Made by a program: the position numbers and the translations under genes
Source of the DNA: Algibacter pectinivorans
Lineage (GTDB): Bacteria; Bacteroidota; Bacteroidia; Flavobacteriales; Flavobacteriaceae
Assembly: GCF_900112595.1 (NCBI RefSeq)
Contig: NZ_FOMI01000002.1
Coordinates: forward strand, 202,690-266,689
Length of the DNA stretch: 64,000 nt
Reading direction: 5' to 3'
Shown here: positions 42,497 through 52,088 of the stretch, piece after piece
Numbering within the stretch: position 1 is the first letter of the stretch
How the letters are laid out: every line of letters begins with the position of its first letter
Notes under the pieces: generated by a model
Seen by the model: only the letters and a program-made list of their open reading frames with translations
Database searches by the model: none
Told to the model about the DNA's origin: nothing

Positions 42497-43603
42497 TTAG
42501 TGATGGTCATGTTCTTCAACTGCCATTCCTATAAATAACGATGATAACATCGTGAAAATAAACGCTTGTAAAAAGGCTACCAATATTTCGATAACCGATA
42601 TAAATAATGCTAACACTAAAGACATACCTGTTGAAAGTGCTGGTCCAAAATCTTGCTTTAAAGTAATCATTAATGCTATTAAACTCATTACAACAAAGTG
42701 ACCTGCCGTCATGTTTGCAAATAAACGCACTAATAAAGAGAAAGGCTTAATTAATACAAAACCAACCAACTCTATAACGGCAAGTATTGGTCTTAGTATT
42801 ACTGGAACACCAGGCATCCATAAGGTGTGCGCCCAAAAATCTTTACTACCACTAAATAAATATATAACAGCCGTAAAAAGTGCTAAACAAACGGTTACTG
42901 CTATTTGTCCTGTAACGTTAAAACCTAGCGGTGTTAACCCTAATAAATTTAATATCCAGATAAAGAAAAATACGGTAAGTAAGAACCCCATAAATTTTCT
43001 GTATTTTTTATCGCCAATGTTTGGCTTAGCAATATCGTCTCTAACATAAATTACTAAAGGCTCTAAAACACGACCAAACCCAGTTGGTATTGGTCCTTTT
43101 TTGTAGCTTCTAGCCAAAGCAACAAATCCTAAAAACATTAACAAACCAGCTAATAACATACCAAATACACTTTTAGTAATAGAAAGATCTAAAACCTTGT
43201 GTGCGTTTGTTGCGTGATGGTCTTCATCGAAACTAACAGATGTTGCTCCGCTTTCTAACTCATATATTTTGCTGTGAATTTTTGTTAACTTAACACCACC
43301 TTTTTCTACAATTACATGACCTGCATCGTCGTGATGAAATGCAGAAGACATAAATGTTTTTAAACCTTCGCTTGTCCAAACAATAACAGGAAGTGGAAAA
43401 CTGTAATGTGTTCCAGAAGCATTATTTGTAAATAAATGAAAATCGTGAGAATCCTTTAAGTGATGTGAAATGTATTCTTTAATTTCATCGGGGGTATCGA
43501 TGGTGTTGCCTTGCGGGTTTTTGTCGCCGTTTGCAAAACCGTTAAAAGAAACTAAGAATAGTACTAGAAATTTTATAAACTTGATAGATTTTTTTGCCAC
43601 CAT
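42497..43603 (-). CDS. atpB: ATP synthase F0 a subunit
   Basis: Subunit a forms the ion half-channels next to the c-ring. The 368-residue protein begins with a signal-peptide-like segment (FIKFLVLFLVSFNGFANG) and a ~130-residue periplasmic extension, a feature I know from Bacteroidota AtpB. The core has SLLVRLFANMTAGHFV with the essential Arg, and a C-terminal helix ISVIEILVAFLQAFIFTMLS. It ends EEHDHH. It is first of the structural atp genes, 116 bases downstream of the DUF6168-like gene. Confidence 0.95.
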   Translation of the reverse strand: MVAKKSIKFIKFLVLFLVSFNGFANGDKNPQGNTIDTPDEIKEYISHHLKDSHDFHLFTNNASGTHYSFPLPVIVWTSEGLKTFMSSAFHHDDAGHVIVEKGGVKLTKIHSKIYELESGATSVSFDEDHHATNAHKVLDLSITKSVFGMLLAGLLMFLGFVALARSYKKGPIPTGFGRVLEPLVIYVRDDIAKPNIGDKKYRKFMGFLLTVFFFIWILNLLGLTPLGFNVTGQIAVTVCLALFTAVIYLFSGSKDFWAHTLWMPGVPVILRPILAVIELVGFVLIKPFSLLVRLFANMTAGHFVVMSLIALMITLKQDFGPALSTGMSLVLALFISVIEILVAFLQAFIFTMLSSLFIGMAVEEHDHH

Positions 43604-43719
43604 TACGTCTTTACTAAATAATGAAATTTATGCTCTGTAAAATTTGTGCAAATGTACACAATAATTCATAATTGCAAACTCTTTTTTATATTAGTTTTTA
43701 ATCCTTAAAAAACGACTAA

Positions 43720-44091
43720 CTATTTATCGTTTAATAGTTTCCCTACAACAACCGCCTCAGCTATTAAAAACAAAAACAATGGCACAACCAAATTTATGCG
43801 TTCTGCCTGCGATAACACGACTTCATGAAATACACTTTTTTGGAAAATTAAAACAAATGCACCAATTTTTAAACACATCATCATAAGGTAAGCATAGCCT
43901 GCTTGGTTGGGTAATTTACTATAAACACCCTCCACTGTGGCATAGACCAAAACCGCACTTACCGCAAAAAACAGGTAAATATTTAGCAGAGAATAGGTTA
44001 AATTAAGATCTACTACGGCACTATGAACACCATAACCAAAGGCAAATAATAGCATAAACAATACCGCTACTAAAACTATTCGTTTAATCAT
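43720..44091 (-). CDS. small membrane protein of the ATP synthase locus (DUF6168-like)
   Basis: A 123-residue protein with four hydrophobic segments (IVLVAVLFMLLFAFGYGVHS, LLNIYLFFAVSAVLVYATVE, AYLMMMCLKIGAFVLIFQ, VVPLFLFLIAEAVVVGKLL). I match it from memory to DUF6168, found in this position in flavobacteria; the place is that of AtpI-type assembly factors. Its ATG overlaps the AtpZ-like stop. A role in c-ring assembly or cation supply is only positional inference. Confidence 0.7.
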   Translation of the reverse strand: MIKRIVLVAVLFMLLFAFGYGVHSAVVDLNLTYSLLNIYLFFAVSAVLVYATVEGVYSKLPNQAGYAYLMMMCLKIGAFVLIFQKSVFHEVVLSQAERINLVVPLFLFLIAEAVVVGKLLNDK

Positions 44092-44345
44092 TAAGAATTT
44101 TTATTGGTTATTTTAATAACTTGTTTTATTACCGAATAAATGGCAAAAAACACCGCCAGAAGAGATACTATTTTATAATAAAGTTGATTTTCGTTACCTA
44201 GTTTAACATCTAACCATGCACCCAGTTTACTACCTAAATAAATGGTTAAACCCATTTGAATAGCTATGGAAGAAAACCTAATATAAGGGTTAAGCTGTTT
44301 TCCCTGTTTTTGGTTTTCCTTCTGGTAGTTTTCCTTGTTGGCCAT
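44091..44345 (-). CDS. AtpZ/AtpI family protein
   Basis: An 84-residue protein with a charged N-terminus (MANKENYQKENQKQGKQLNP) and two membrane helices (SSIAIQMGLTIYLGSKLGAW, VSLLAVFFAIYSVIKQV). AtpZ/AtpI proteins assist F-ATPase assembly or Mg/Ca uptake. Its start lies 56 bases inside the bactofilin gene in another frame, and its stop overlaps the next ATG, so three genes are tightly coupled. Confidence 0.82.
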   Translation of the reverse strand: MANKENYQKENQKQGKQLNPYIRFSSIAIQMGLTIYLGSKLGAWLDVKLGNENQLYYKIVSLLAVFFAIYSVIKQVIKITNKNS

Positions 44346-44721
44346 TATTTATATCTTTTCCTGCGCCTTTCATAACGCAAGTTACGTTAAACGTTGCTCC
44401 GGGTTCTACTGCTAATTTTCCTGCCACAACCTCGCCATCAATATGCGCAGAAGCTTTTAAGGTTAAGGTGCCAGATAATACTAATTTTCCGGAAAACTTG
44501 CCTTCAAAATAAGCATCGGTACCAGTTAAAGTACCTTCTATTACACCCGATTTACCAACAACCACTTTACCCGCAGTTTTAATATTTCCTTCAATACTGC
44601 CATCTATCCTTAAATCGCCTTGGCTTGTAAAGTCGCCAACCAATTGAGTACCTTTAGATATTATATTTTGACTTCCGTTGCTTTCTGTCATTTGTTTTAC
44701 TTTTTTACTATCAGAGAACAT
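44290..44721 (-). CDS. bactofilin (polymer-forming cytoskeletal protein)
   Basis: A 143-residue bactofilin; these form non-polar filaments that scaffold envelope proteins. The beta-helix core is seen as repeated short strands: GTQLVGDFTSQGDLRIDGSI, IKTAGKVVVGKSGVIEGTLT, LVLSGTLTLKASAHIDGEVV. A disordered basic tail (PEGKPKTGKTA) overlaps the atpZ start. It lies between porW and the atp genes, which is a known flavobacterial order. The partner is unknown. Confidence 0.9.
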   Translation of the reverse strand: MFSDSKKVKQMTESNGSQNIISKGTQLVGDFTSQGDLRIDGSIEGNIKTAGKVVVGKSGVIEGTLTGTDAYFEGKFSGKLVLSGTLTLKASAHIDGEVVAGKLAVEPGATFNVTCVMKGAGKDINNGQQGKLPEGKPKTGKTA

Positions 44722-44735
44722 AATGTGATTTAGGT

Positions 44736-47303
44736 TTAATTATTGTCGATATTCAAATAATCATCCAAATTTTTATGAATTTGTATAATTTGATAATTTG
44801 TAGATGATACTACAAAATAAGGGGTGTTAATTTTATATTGATCCTCTTCCGTTAGAAGCTGATTAAATGTTTGCGCTACTTGCTCGGTTTTTATACCATG
44901 TATTACCACAAATTTAGTGTCGGGATTATAAACATCTACCGATGCACTTAATTTATAATATTTTACATTGCCTAAAACCTCATCTAGCGTTTCTTTAAAC
45001 CCAGAAATTGTTTCTTTTGGTGCGTTTTTAAATTGAAACACAACCTTATAGTTTTCTGGAATACTATCGCTTGCTTTAACAAATGCTTTACTTTCTAACT
45101 TTGGAAATATATTAGACTCTATATTTTGAGCCTGCTTACCTTCGGGTGTATTAGCATAGGTAATGGCTAAGTAATTTACGCCTTTTTTATAAGCCTCGAA
45201 ACCATATAATCGACCAGAAGCTGTAGCTTTTAAAAGTTCGAATTTTGGTACCATAGCATCACCGTCAAAGGTTTTAATATACTCTTCGCTTTTAGAAATT
45301 ACATCGGCGTATTCTTGATTTTCATGCTGAATGTACAAGGCTTCATACAAACTCTCCGGACTATTTTCATCGCGATCTGTAATTAACTCTGGATTTTTTA
45401 AAATCGTTGCGTATCTAGAATCGGGGTACGTATCAATAATTTGGTTTTTTGCAATTGCTGCCTCGGCATTTTCACCTAACAATTCATAAATTTTATATAA
45501 ATTATATTTTGAAGGCAATATTAATCGTTCTTCAGGATTACTTTTTAATAGATCTTGAAATTTACTTTTTGCTAAACTATACTCTTTAAATTTTTCTTTA
45601 TAGATCAATCCTAATTGATAATAGGCATAATTACGATCTTTAGAAATGCTATCTATTTCTTTTTCTGCTGAAGGAATTTTAGAAATATAAAACTGAGGGT
45701 CGAAACGTTCTTCATCTGAAGCAATATCGGCAATACTAACATTAGCGTTATTGGTTATATTATTTGATGCTCCTTTACTAGACCATCTCCAATTATCTTC
45801 TAACGGTCTGTCTCCCCAATACCTATTAAACTCATTTTTACCATACGATATGGTTGTTGGATTGTAAAAATAAAAAAGAGTTGATTCCTCTTTATTACCT
45901 ACCCGATTAACTTGTACACCTCCAGGACTGCCTGCTGTTGCAAGCCCACTATTTCTATTGGCTGCTTCTAATTTTTCCTTTTCTTCTTCTGCCTTAATTT
46001 TTAAATCTTCAACAAAAGCCTCAAAATAAGTTAACCTTTCGGCTTCCGATAAATTTACTAAATGCAAAATACTATCGTTGGTTTTAGCTATGGCTTCGTA
46101 ATAAATAACATCTTCTAAATTATCTCGTTTACGCTTTATAACACGGTAAGGTTTGGAGTTTAAAACTAAGTTGCTCATGGTGCTATCGTAATACTGACCT
46201 GCCTTGGCATATACCGAAGCATCAAAATTTATATCACCTAGTGTTTCGAAGCTTTTGGCTTTTAGTAGTTTATCGCGCGTGTCTGTGCGTAAAGATTTAT
46301 TATAGTATGCAACAGCCAACGAGTCTGAACCATTTTGTAAATGGTATGCAGCTATTTGGTGGTAAATTTTATCTAAATATGGGCGATTTTCTCGGTTTTC
46401 TTCAAGCTCGGTTAGTAGTTCGGTTAATTCAAGCTTATCGCCATTTTCAAAATCGAAGTTTTTTATTTTTTCTAAATGTGCCGAAATTAAATAGATTCTT
46501 GGTGTTCTTCTGTTTAGTTCTATCACTTTATCGAAAGCAATATTAGCACTATCCTTATACCCTAACTGATTATATAACTGCCCTTGAATGAAACGGTACC
46601 GACCGCGCTCGTCGTTATTTTTTGTAGCTGTTGCAGCAATTTCTAATTGGGTAATAGCTGTGTCAATAACTTTTGTGTTAAGGAACGCTTGCGCTAAAAT
46701 AGAACTAGCATCAGCTAAATCTTGCCCCTTTAAATCTTCTTGCTTTAAAAGACGCTTTAAGTTCTCGATAGCCAACTCGTTATTATCAAGTCTAATATTT
46801 GCTTTTTCTCGCCAAACTTTAGCTTGATTAATTTTATCGCTGGCAGGATATTTATATAAAATATAGTTTAAAGCTTCCAAAGCTGGTACGAAACGCTGAT
46901 CGAAATATCGCGCTTTACCTAAAAGTAAGTAAGCTTCATCCATTTGCGGATTATGCTCCTTACCATCAATATTCATACTGTGTTTTTGAATAGCTTTTAC
47001 TGCCTTTTCTTCGGCCCTAGAAAAATTTTCGTTTTTAGATTGCCCAGGAAGCACAATATCTTCAAAAATCTGCATGCGTTCTATGGGTAAAACCTCCCAA
47101 TAGTTATCGAAATAGGCGTCGTTAAGTGCTTGCCTACCTTCTTCTAAAGCAATGTAACCGTTATAAAGCGCATTAAACTCTGCGGTAAGCGCATGAAAGT
47201 TTCTATTAATAAATTTATCTTTCTTTCTAGAACAACTAAATGCAATAAAAACAGTTAAAATAAGTAATAATATGGCTTTAGTAGGTGTTTTCAACGCTGG
47301 CAT
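44736..47303 (-). CDS. porW: type IX secretion system lipoprotein PorW/SprE
   Basis: PorW (SprE in F. johnsoniae) is a large TPR lipoprotein required for type IX secretion and gliding, associated with the trans-envelope complex. The 855-residue protein has a lipoprotein signal (ILLLILTVFIAFSC), then FINRNFHALTAEFNALYNGY typical of the family, TPR units over residues ~100-370 and ~560-680, a low-complexity middle (AGSPGGVQVNRVGNKEEST) and a C-terminal beta domain. It is upstream of bactofilin by 14 bases. The upstream gap has an inverted repeat at 47343-47390. Confidence 0.88.
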   Translation of the reverse strand: MPALKTPTKAILLLILTVFIAFSCSRKKDKFINRNFHALTAEFNALYNGYIALEEGRQALNDAYFDNYWEVLPIERMQIFEDIVLPGQSKNENFSRAEEKAVKAIQKHSMNIDGKEHNPQMDEAYLLLGKARYFDQRFVPALEALNYILYKYPASDKINQAKVWREKANIRLDNNELAIENLKRLLKQEDLKGQDLADASSILAQAFLNTKVIDTAITQLEIAATATKNNDERGRYRFIQGQLYNQLGYKDSANIAFDKVIELNRRTPRIYLISAHLEKIKNFDFENGDKLELTELLTELEENRENRPYLDKIYHQIAAYHLQNGSDSLAVAYYNKSLRTDTRDKLLKAKSFETLGDINFDASVYAKAGQYYDSTMSNLVLNSKPYRVIKRKRDNLEDVIYYEAIAKTNDSILHLVNLSEAERLTYFEAFVEDLKIKAEEEKEKLEAANRNSGLATAGSPGGVQVNRVGNKEESTLFYFYNPTTISYGKNEFNRYWGDRPLEDNWRWSSKGASNNITNNANVSIADIASDEERFDPQFYISKIPSAEKEIDSISKDRNYAYYQLGLIYKEKFKEYSLAKSKFQDLLKSNPEERLILPSKYNLYKIYELLGENAEAAIAKNQIIDTYPDSRYATILKNPELITDRDENSPESLYEALYIQHENQEYADVISKSEEYIKTFDGDAMVPKFELLKATASGRLYGFEAYKKGVNYLAITYANTPEGKQAQNIESNIFPKLESKAFVKASDSIPENYKVVFQFKNAPKETISGFKETLDEVLGNVKYYKLSASVDVYNPDTKFVVIHGIKTEQVAQTFNQLLTEEDQYKINTPYFVVSSTNYQIIQIHKNLDDYLNIDNN

Positions 47304-47342
47304 TTTTAGTCTAGATAATAACTATAAAGTCTTGCTATTATT

Positions 47343-47390
47343 ATATATAGCGTGGTAAAAATAAGCATCTTTTTGGATTTAGCTATATAT
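47343..47390. repeat. ATATATAGC/GCTATATAT inverted repeat upstream of porW
   Basis: Nine-base arms at 47343-47351 and 47382-47390, 30 bases apart, in the 212-base gap before porW. Possible operator; AT-rich context makes chance plausible. Confidence 0.35.
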
Positions 47391-47515
47391 TGACACATAA
47401 AATGGTTGCGCAAAAACACGAATACCCTAAGTTAGGGCCTTAAAAAAGTTACTTTACATTTGAAAACCACCAATAACATTGGCCATAAATAATCTTGAAA
47501 ATCTAGTATAAAAAC

Positions 47516-48223
47516 TTATAGGACTTCGCTCCCCGAGAAATGAGCTTCCAACTCTTTTAAAGTCGCTGCGTTTGTTTCTAAATCTTTAACAATTTCGCCT
47601 TTTTCAAGCACAACAATACGCTCGCAAACATCGGTAACATGTAACAAATCATGACTAGAAACTAATACTGTTACACCTTGCTTTTCGGCGAGTTCTTTTA
47701 TAATCGTTTTAAGCCTTATTTGCGTTGTAGGATCTAGATTTGCAAATGGCTCATCTAAAATAATAACTTCTGGATTGCCTATTAAAGCCGCAACTATTCC
47801 TGCCTTTTTCTGATTACCTTTGCTAAGGTCGCGCAAGTATTTTTTTTGTCCTAAAATTTCGCCATGAAAAAAATCTTTAAACTGTGCCACCAAAGCATCT
47901 ACATCGGCTTTATTTTGTCCGCGTAATTCGCCAATAAAATAAAAATATTCTTCGGGCGTTAAGTAGCCTATTAAAAAGGTTTCGTCTATAAAAGCAGCAG
48001 TAAACGGCTTCCAATCTTCACTTTTATCCACCTGTACGTCGTTAATTTTAATGTGTCCAGTAGTTGGCTGGATTAAATCCAACAACAAACTAAAATAAGT
48101 GGTTTTTCCGGCACCATTATTTCCTACTAAACCAAAGCTTTGCCCCTTAGGAATATCTAAAGCATCTATACTTAACACTTGATTTCCGTTATATTTTTTT
48201 GATAAATTAGACGTTGTTATCAT
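47516..48223 (-). CDS. ABC transporter ATP-binding protein (export type)
   Basis: A 235-residue ATPase with Walker A GNNGAGKTT, Q-loop region AAFIDETFL, signature LSKGNQKKAG and Walker B VIILDEPFANLDP, then SSHDLLHVTDVCERI. The LSKGN variant of the signature is typical of ABC-2 type exporters. It follows the DUF5687 membrane gene by 22 bases and should form the transporter with it. Substrate unknown. Confidence 0.9.
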   Translation of the reverse strand: MITTSNLSKKYNGNQVLSIDALDIPKGQSFGLVGNNGAGKTTYFSLLLDLIQPTTGHIKINDVQVDKSEDWKPFTAAFIDETFLIGYLTPEEYFYFIGELRGQNKADVDALVAQFKDFFHGEILGQKKYLRDLSKGNQKKAGIVAALIGNPEVIILDEPFANLDPTTQIRLKTIIKELAEKQGVTVLVSSHDLLHVTDVCERIVVLEKGEIVKDLETNAATLKELEAHFSGSEVL

Positions 48224-48245
48224 GATATTTAGTTTTTAAAACTTA

Positions 48246-49724
48246 TTAGTTATCTTGATTGAAAGCATCAATCATTTTATATTTTGAATCTGTATATTTC
48301 TTAGTAATTAATTTCATTATTTTATGATGGAAAACAATACCAACCACACCTAAAATTATTAAAACCAAGCACGCTATTTCAAAACCTGTTAAAAAATATA
48401 CTACAGCAAAAATTGCCATTGGTAAAAGCAATATAGGAATTCCTATTAGCCATTGTACTGCTCCAGTACCTTGGTAATTAAACGCCGCTTTTTCATTAAG
48501 GTTTATTTTTTTACGATTAAAGGAACCGCCTAATAAAATAACATGTGTATTTACACCTATATTATAAATAGCAGCCGCTAAATGCGCAAATAATACCTTC
48601 CAACCAAAATACACGTACGGAATGCCTAAAACGAATAAGATTAATACGCTTAAAGCCATTAAAGTGAATTTTGATTTTAAATATTGCTCGTATTTTAGGT
48701 TTTGGGTCATTAATAGTCCGTAATAACTACTATCCCAGGCAGGAACAAACTGGCCAAAATTCATTAAAAAAATACCAGAAGAAAAGACACCAACAAATAT
48801 GTAAGACGGTGTCATGCTTAAAAATTGTGGATTAACGTAAAATACCAACCCATATAAAAGCCCAAAAACAACCATCCAAACTGTAGACTTAGTCCGTTTG
48901 TTTCGCCAAATTAATTTTAAATCCAATTGCAAAAACGGGGCAATATCTCCAAAGTTTTTAGTCCAATCCAAATTAGAAGCACTTACTTCCTTAATTTTTG
49001 TTTTTAATCCGCTATCTAAAAACAGGTTTTGTTTTAGTAATTTAAAATTGATCACATAACAAGCAAACAGAATTAATATGGGTACACAAATAAAAAGGGA
49101 TTGATTGTAAATAGCATTAAAACCATTGCCAATAATTTCGTTAAAGGACACCAGATTAAAATAATTTAAGCCATACAACCCTCCTGCTAAAACTAAAATT
49201 GGCAGAAAGGACAACTCTCTTTCAGCAGAAAAACTTTCTATAATAAAATTTAAAAAATTAATAATAAGTACCACTATAATTAAAGCTAGCACCCACCCTA
49301 AAACTTGGCTTACGGGATAACCCTCAACTATTAAAGTAACACCAAACGGGATAATGGCAAATAAAGGCAGGGCATTAAAAAATGAAAACACCGATTTTCT
49401 TAACACATAATTTACAATCTTACTTCGTTTTATTGGAAGAATTAGTAAAGGCATAACGCTCATTACAGGTAGTTTTTGAAAGAAAAAACGAATTACCAAA
49501 TCGCCTAAAACCCAATAAAAAAGAAAACTATTTACAATTAATAAAGGATCGCTGTCCGGAAAAAGCTTTTTAAGCGCAGGAAAAAGGCCAATACCCATCA
49601 TTAAAAATACAGCTATTAAATACAGGCTTAAAAAGCCCATAAATATTTTAATACCTAAAGTTTTACCAAAGCTAGCCGACCTAAAAAAGGATTTCCATTC
49701 TAAACTTAAAAAACGCTTTATCAT
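48246..49724 (-). CDS. DUF5687 membrane protein, ABC exporter permease partner
   Basis: A 492-residue protein with about a dozen hydrophobic helices (for example FMGFLSLYLIAVFLMMGIGL, WVLALIIVVLIINFLNFIIE, PILLLPMAIFAVVYFLTGFE). It matches the DUF5687 family as I recall it. Direct pairing with the downstream ATPase argues that it is the transmembrane half of an ABC-2-like exporter. It is divergent from the oxidoreductase gene across 194 bases. Confidence 0.8.
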   Translation of the reverse strand: MIKRFLSLEWKSFFRSASFGKTLGIKIFMGFLSLYLIAVFLMMGIGLFPALKKLFPDSDPLLIVNSFLFYWVLGDLVIRFFFQKLPVMSVMPLLILPIKRSKIVNYVLRKSVFSFFNALPLFAIIPFGVTLIVEGYPVSQVLGWVLALIIVVLIINFLNFIIESFSAERELSFLPILVLAGGLYGLNYFNLVSFNEIIGNGFNAIYNQSLFICVPILILFACYVINFKLLKQNLFLDSGLKTKIKEVSASNLDWTKNFGDIAPFLQLDLKLIWRNKRTKSTVWMVVFGLLYGLVFYVNPQFLSMTPSYIFVGVFSSGIFLMNFGQFVPAWDSSYYGLLMTQNLKYEQYLKSKFTLMALSVLILFVLGIPYVYFGWKVLFAHLAAAIYNIGVNTHVILLGGSFNRKKINLNEKAAFNYQGTGAVQWLIGIPILLLPMAIFAVVYFLTGFEIACLVLIILGVVGIVFHHKIMKLITKKYTDSKYKMIDAFNQDN

Positions 49725-49918
49725 TTTTGGTGGTTTTAGTTTTTATAAATGTAAGTGTATCTATATATAAAATTGTTACAGACTTAAATTAATATTTTAA
49801 TATAACACGCTTTAAGAAGGCTAGATTTTTGAACTAAAAGATAAACAAGCTTCACTTTTTATTGAAAAAAACACTTTTTATTTAAAGGCTTCCTTATTTT
49901 TGTTGAAAACAATTACCT

Positions 49919-50977
49919 ATGTCATCATTTCATAAACTTTCAGTAAAAAATATAACAAGAGAAACAGATAAAGCGATTAGCATATCCTTTAATCTTCCTG
50001 ATAATTTAAAGGAGGCTTTTACCTTTAAAGCAGGCCAATACATTACTCTAAAAACTGAAATAGATGGCAATGAAATACGCAGAGACTATTCACTGTGTGT
50101 ATCTCCAAAAAGCGGCGAAATAAAAGTGGCTATTAAGGAGGTTAAAGAAGGTACTTTTTCGGCTTATGCCAATAACACTTTAAAAGTTGGCGATTCTATT
50201 GAAGTTGCTCCACCAAAAGGTCGATTTGTTTTTGAGCCAAACGACTCTAAAACTAAAAACATAGCCTTATTTGCAGCTGGGAGTGGTATTACACCCATTT
50301 TAAGTATTATTAAATGTGCTTTAGAAGAAGAAGTAAACAGCAAGGTTATTTTAGTTTACGGTAATAAAACAACCAAAGACACCATGTTTCTTAATGAGCT
50401 GCTAGAATTACAGCATGCGCATAAAGATCGTTTCTCTATTCAATTTGTATTTAGCCAGCAAGATGAAGACGATGCCATTTTTGGTAGAATTGAAAAAAGC
50501 ACGGTTAATTATGTTATGAAAAACAAACATAAACATATTGAGGTTGATGCGTTTTACCTTTGTGGACCAGAAGCGATGATTCATACTGTAAAAGATGTAC
50601 TAACAGAACACGATATTGATGAAAATCGCATTCATTTTGAACTTTTTAAAGCCGCAAAACCAGCAGAAGTTCAAGAAGAAATTACCTCAGCTAAAGGAAA
50701 CACAAAAATTACGGTAACTGTTGACGATGAAACCACAACGTTTGATATGTCGCAAAAACAAACCATTCTTGAAGCTGCTTTAGATGAAGATTTAGATGCG
50801 CCTTATTCCTGCCAAGGTGGTATTTGCAGTAGCTGTTTAGCCCGTATTACCGAAGGTAACGCTACCATGAGACAAAACAATATTTTAACTGAAAGCGAAG
50901 TTGCCGAAGGTTTAATTTTAACGTGTCAAGCACATCCAACAACACCAACTATTACTGTCGATTTTGATGATGTTTAA
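49919..50977 (+). CDS. FAD/NAD(P)-2Fe2S oxidoreductase (PaaE/ferredoxin reductase-like)
   Basis: A 352-residue electron-transfer protein: FAD-binding beta-barrel with RRDYSLC (about 57-63), NAD(P) domain with GSGITPILSIIK (about 120-131) and LCGPEAM, and a C-terminal plant-type 2Fe-2S ferredoxin with CQGGICSSC and a later Cys (LTCQAHPTT). The order matches PaaE, the reductase of phenylacetyl-CoA epoxidase, but no paaABCD genes are nearby, so a general oxygenase or desaturase reductase is equally likely. TATTTTTG lies upstream as a -7 box. Confidence 0.88.
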   Translation: MSSFHKLSVKNITRETDKAISISFNLPDNLKEAFTFKAGQYITLKTEIDGNEIRRDYSLCVSPKSGEIKVAIKEVKEGTFSAYANNTLKVGDSIEVAPPKGRFVFEPNDSKTKNIALFAAGSGITPILSIIKCALEEEVNSKVILVYGNKTTKDTMFLNELLELQHAHKDRFSIQFVFSQQDEDDAIFGRIEKSTVNYVMKNKHKHIEVDAFYLCGPEAMIHTVKDVLTEHDIDENRIHFELFKAAKPAEVQEEITSAKGNTKITVTVDDETTTFDMSQKQTILEAALDEDLDAPYSCQGGICSSCLARITEGNATMRQNNILTESEVAEGLILTCQAHPTTPTITVDFDDV

Positions 50978-51029
50978 ACGCATCATCTATTAATCCAAAA
51001 AGTGCTTTAATTAGGATTGCTCCATGCTT

Positions 51030-52049
51030 TTAAAGTACGGAGACGATTTTTTCAACAACTGTTTTGGGCAAAATACTTCCGGCCGCTTCTTTATAATCAC
51101 CAGGGTATTTGTTACCGTAAACCGAAGTTGGGATTAATGGATATTTCGCACCGTCGGCTAACAAAGCATACTCTTTAGGTTGATTAAAAGGTGCAAAACC
51201 AGCAAAAGGATGGGTAACACCCCAAATTGTAACGACCTTAACACCTAACATTGCTGCTATATGTGCATTTCCAGAATCCATAGAAAGCATGACATCTAAA
51301 TTGGAAATAACATCCAATTCTTCATCAAGGGATAATTTACCTGCAAGATTGGTTGTATTATCAAAACTATTTTGGAAACCGTTAAGTATTTCAGACTCAT
51401 ATTTTCCGCCTCCAAACAAAATAATATTATGGTCTTTCGATAGCTTTTCTATTACCAATTCCATTAAGTTTAAAGGATACATTTTCCCTTCATGTGCTGC
51501 AAAAGGAGCAATTCCTACACTCTTTTTTAAAGGGTCTTTAATAAACTTTTTTAACTCGGGATTTAAGTCTATTTTTTTTGGAAAACTAGGTTTGCTTAAG
51601 TCTATTTTATACCCCAACGCGCCAAAAACATCGGCATAGCGTTGATGGGTTGTTTTAAGCTGTTTATTTAACTTTTTTGATGTTAAAAGTCGCTTTTCTT
51701 TTCGGCCTTTATCAATTGAAATGAAGCGTTTACAGGTAATAAAGTTTTTAAGAATTTTACTTCGCAGTACATTATGTAAATCGGCCACTACATAAAACTG
51801 TTTTTCATTTAAGGCTTTACCTAATTTATAGAGTCCAAAAACACCTTTATGCTCTCCTTTTACATCGGCCGAAAACACCTCAACACGATCTAAATCTCTA
51901 AAAAAAGGTATAAAAAACCCACGCGTTAATACGGTTACTTTAAGTTCGGGATGCTGTTGGGTTAAAGCTCTTAAAACGGGAACCGCCATAGCCACGTCTC
52001 CCATTGCCGAGAGACGAATAACTAGCATGTTTTTTTGTGGTTTTGGCAT
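51030..52049 (-). CDS. glycosyltransferase family 9 (heptosyltransferase-like)
   Basis: A 339-residue GT9 protein, the family that adds heptose to lipopolysaccharide core. Seen: MLVIRLSAMGDVAMAVPVLR with the family SxMGD start, VLTRGFFIPFFRD, IAPFAAHEGKMYPLNLM, and the donor-site LMLSMDSGNAHIAAMLGVKV. The ATG at 52028 (MLVIRL) could also be the start. It is downstream of the DUF4254 gene on the same strand, a usual pairing in this phylum, and likely acts on LPS core. Confidence 0.88.
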   Translation of the reverse strand: MPKPQKNMLVIRLSAMGDVAMAVPVLRALTQQHPELKVTVLTRGFFIPFFRDLDRVEVFSADVKGEHKGVFGLYKLGKALNEKQFYVVADLHNVLRSKILKNFITCKRFISIDKGRKEKRLLTSKKLNKQLKTTHQRYADVFGALGYKIDLSKPSFPKKIDLNPELKKFIKDPLKKSVGIAPFAAHEGKMYPLNLMELVIEKLSKDHNIILFGGGKYESEILNGFQNSFDNTTNLAGKLSLDEELDVISNLDVMLSMDSGNAHIAAMLGVKVVTIWGVTHPFAGFAPFNQPKEYALLADGAKYPLIPTSVYGNKYPGDYKEAAGSILPKTVVEKIVSVL

Positions 52050-52067
52050 CTCAGCAATTGGGATGAG

Positions 52068-52087
52068 ATTCCTGCCTACACAGGAAT
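52068..52087. repeat. 20-nt ATTCCTGC hairpin, copy 5
   Basis: In transcript sense ATTCCTGT-GTAG-GCAGGAAT (one G-T pair), 1 base after the DUF4254 stop. Far from the other four copies but with the same placement. Confidence 0.83.
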
Positions 52088-52088
52088 T

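Noticed and set aside
47383-47409. Third ECF-type promoter upstream of porW (GCAACC on the minus strand)
   Set aside because: The -35-like GCAACC is present, but 15 bases on the sequence is ATATAG, not CATCT. One element alone is not enough.
47423-47443. CCCTAAGTTAGGG as the terminator of the ABC exporter region
   Set aside because: The palindrome leaves almost no loop, and no transcript in the right direction ends there with a T run.
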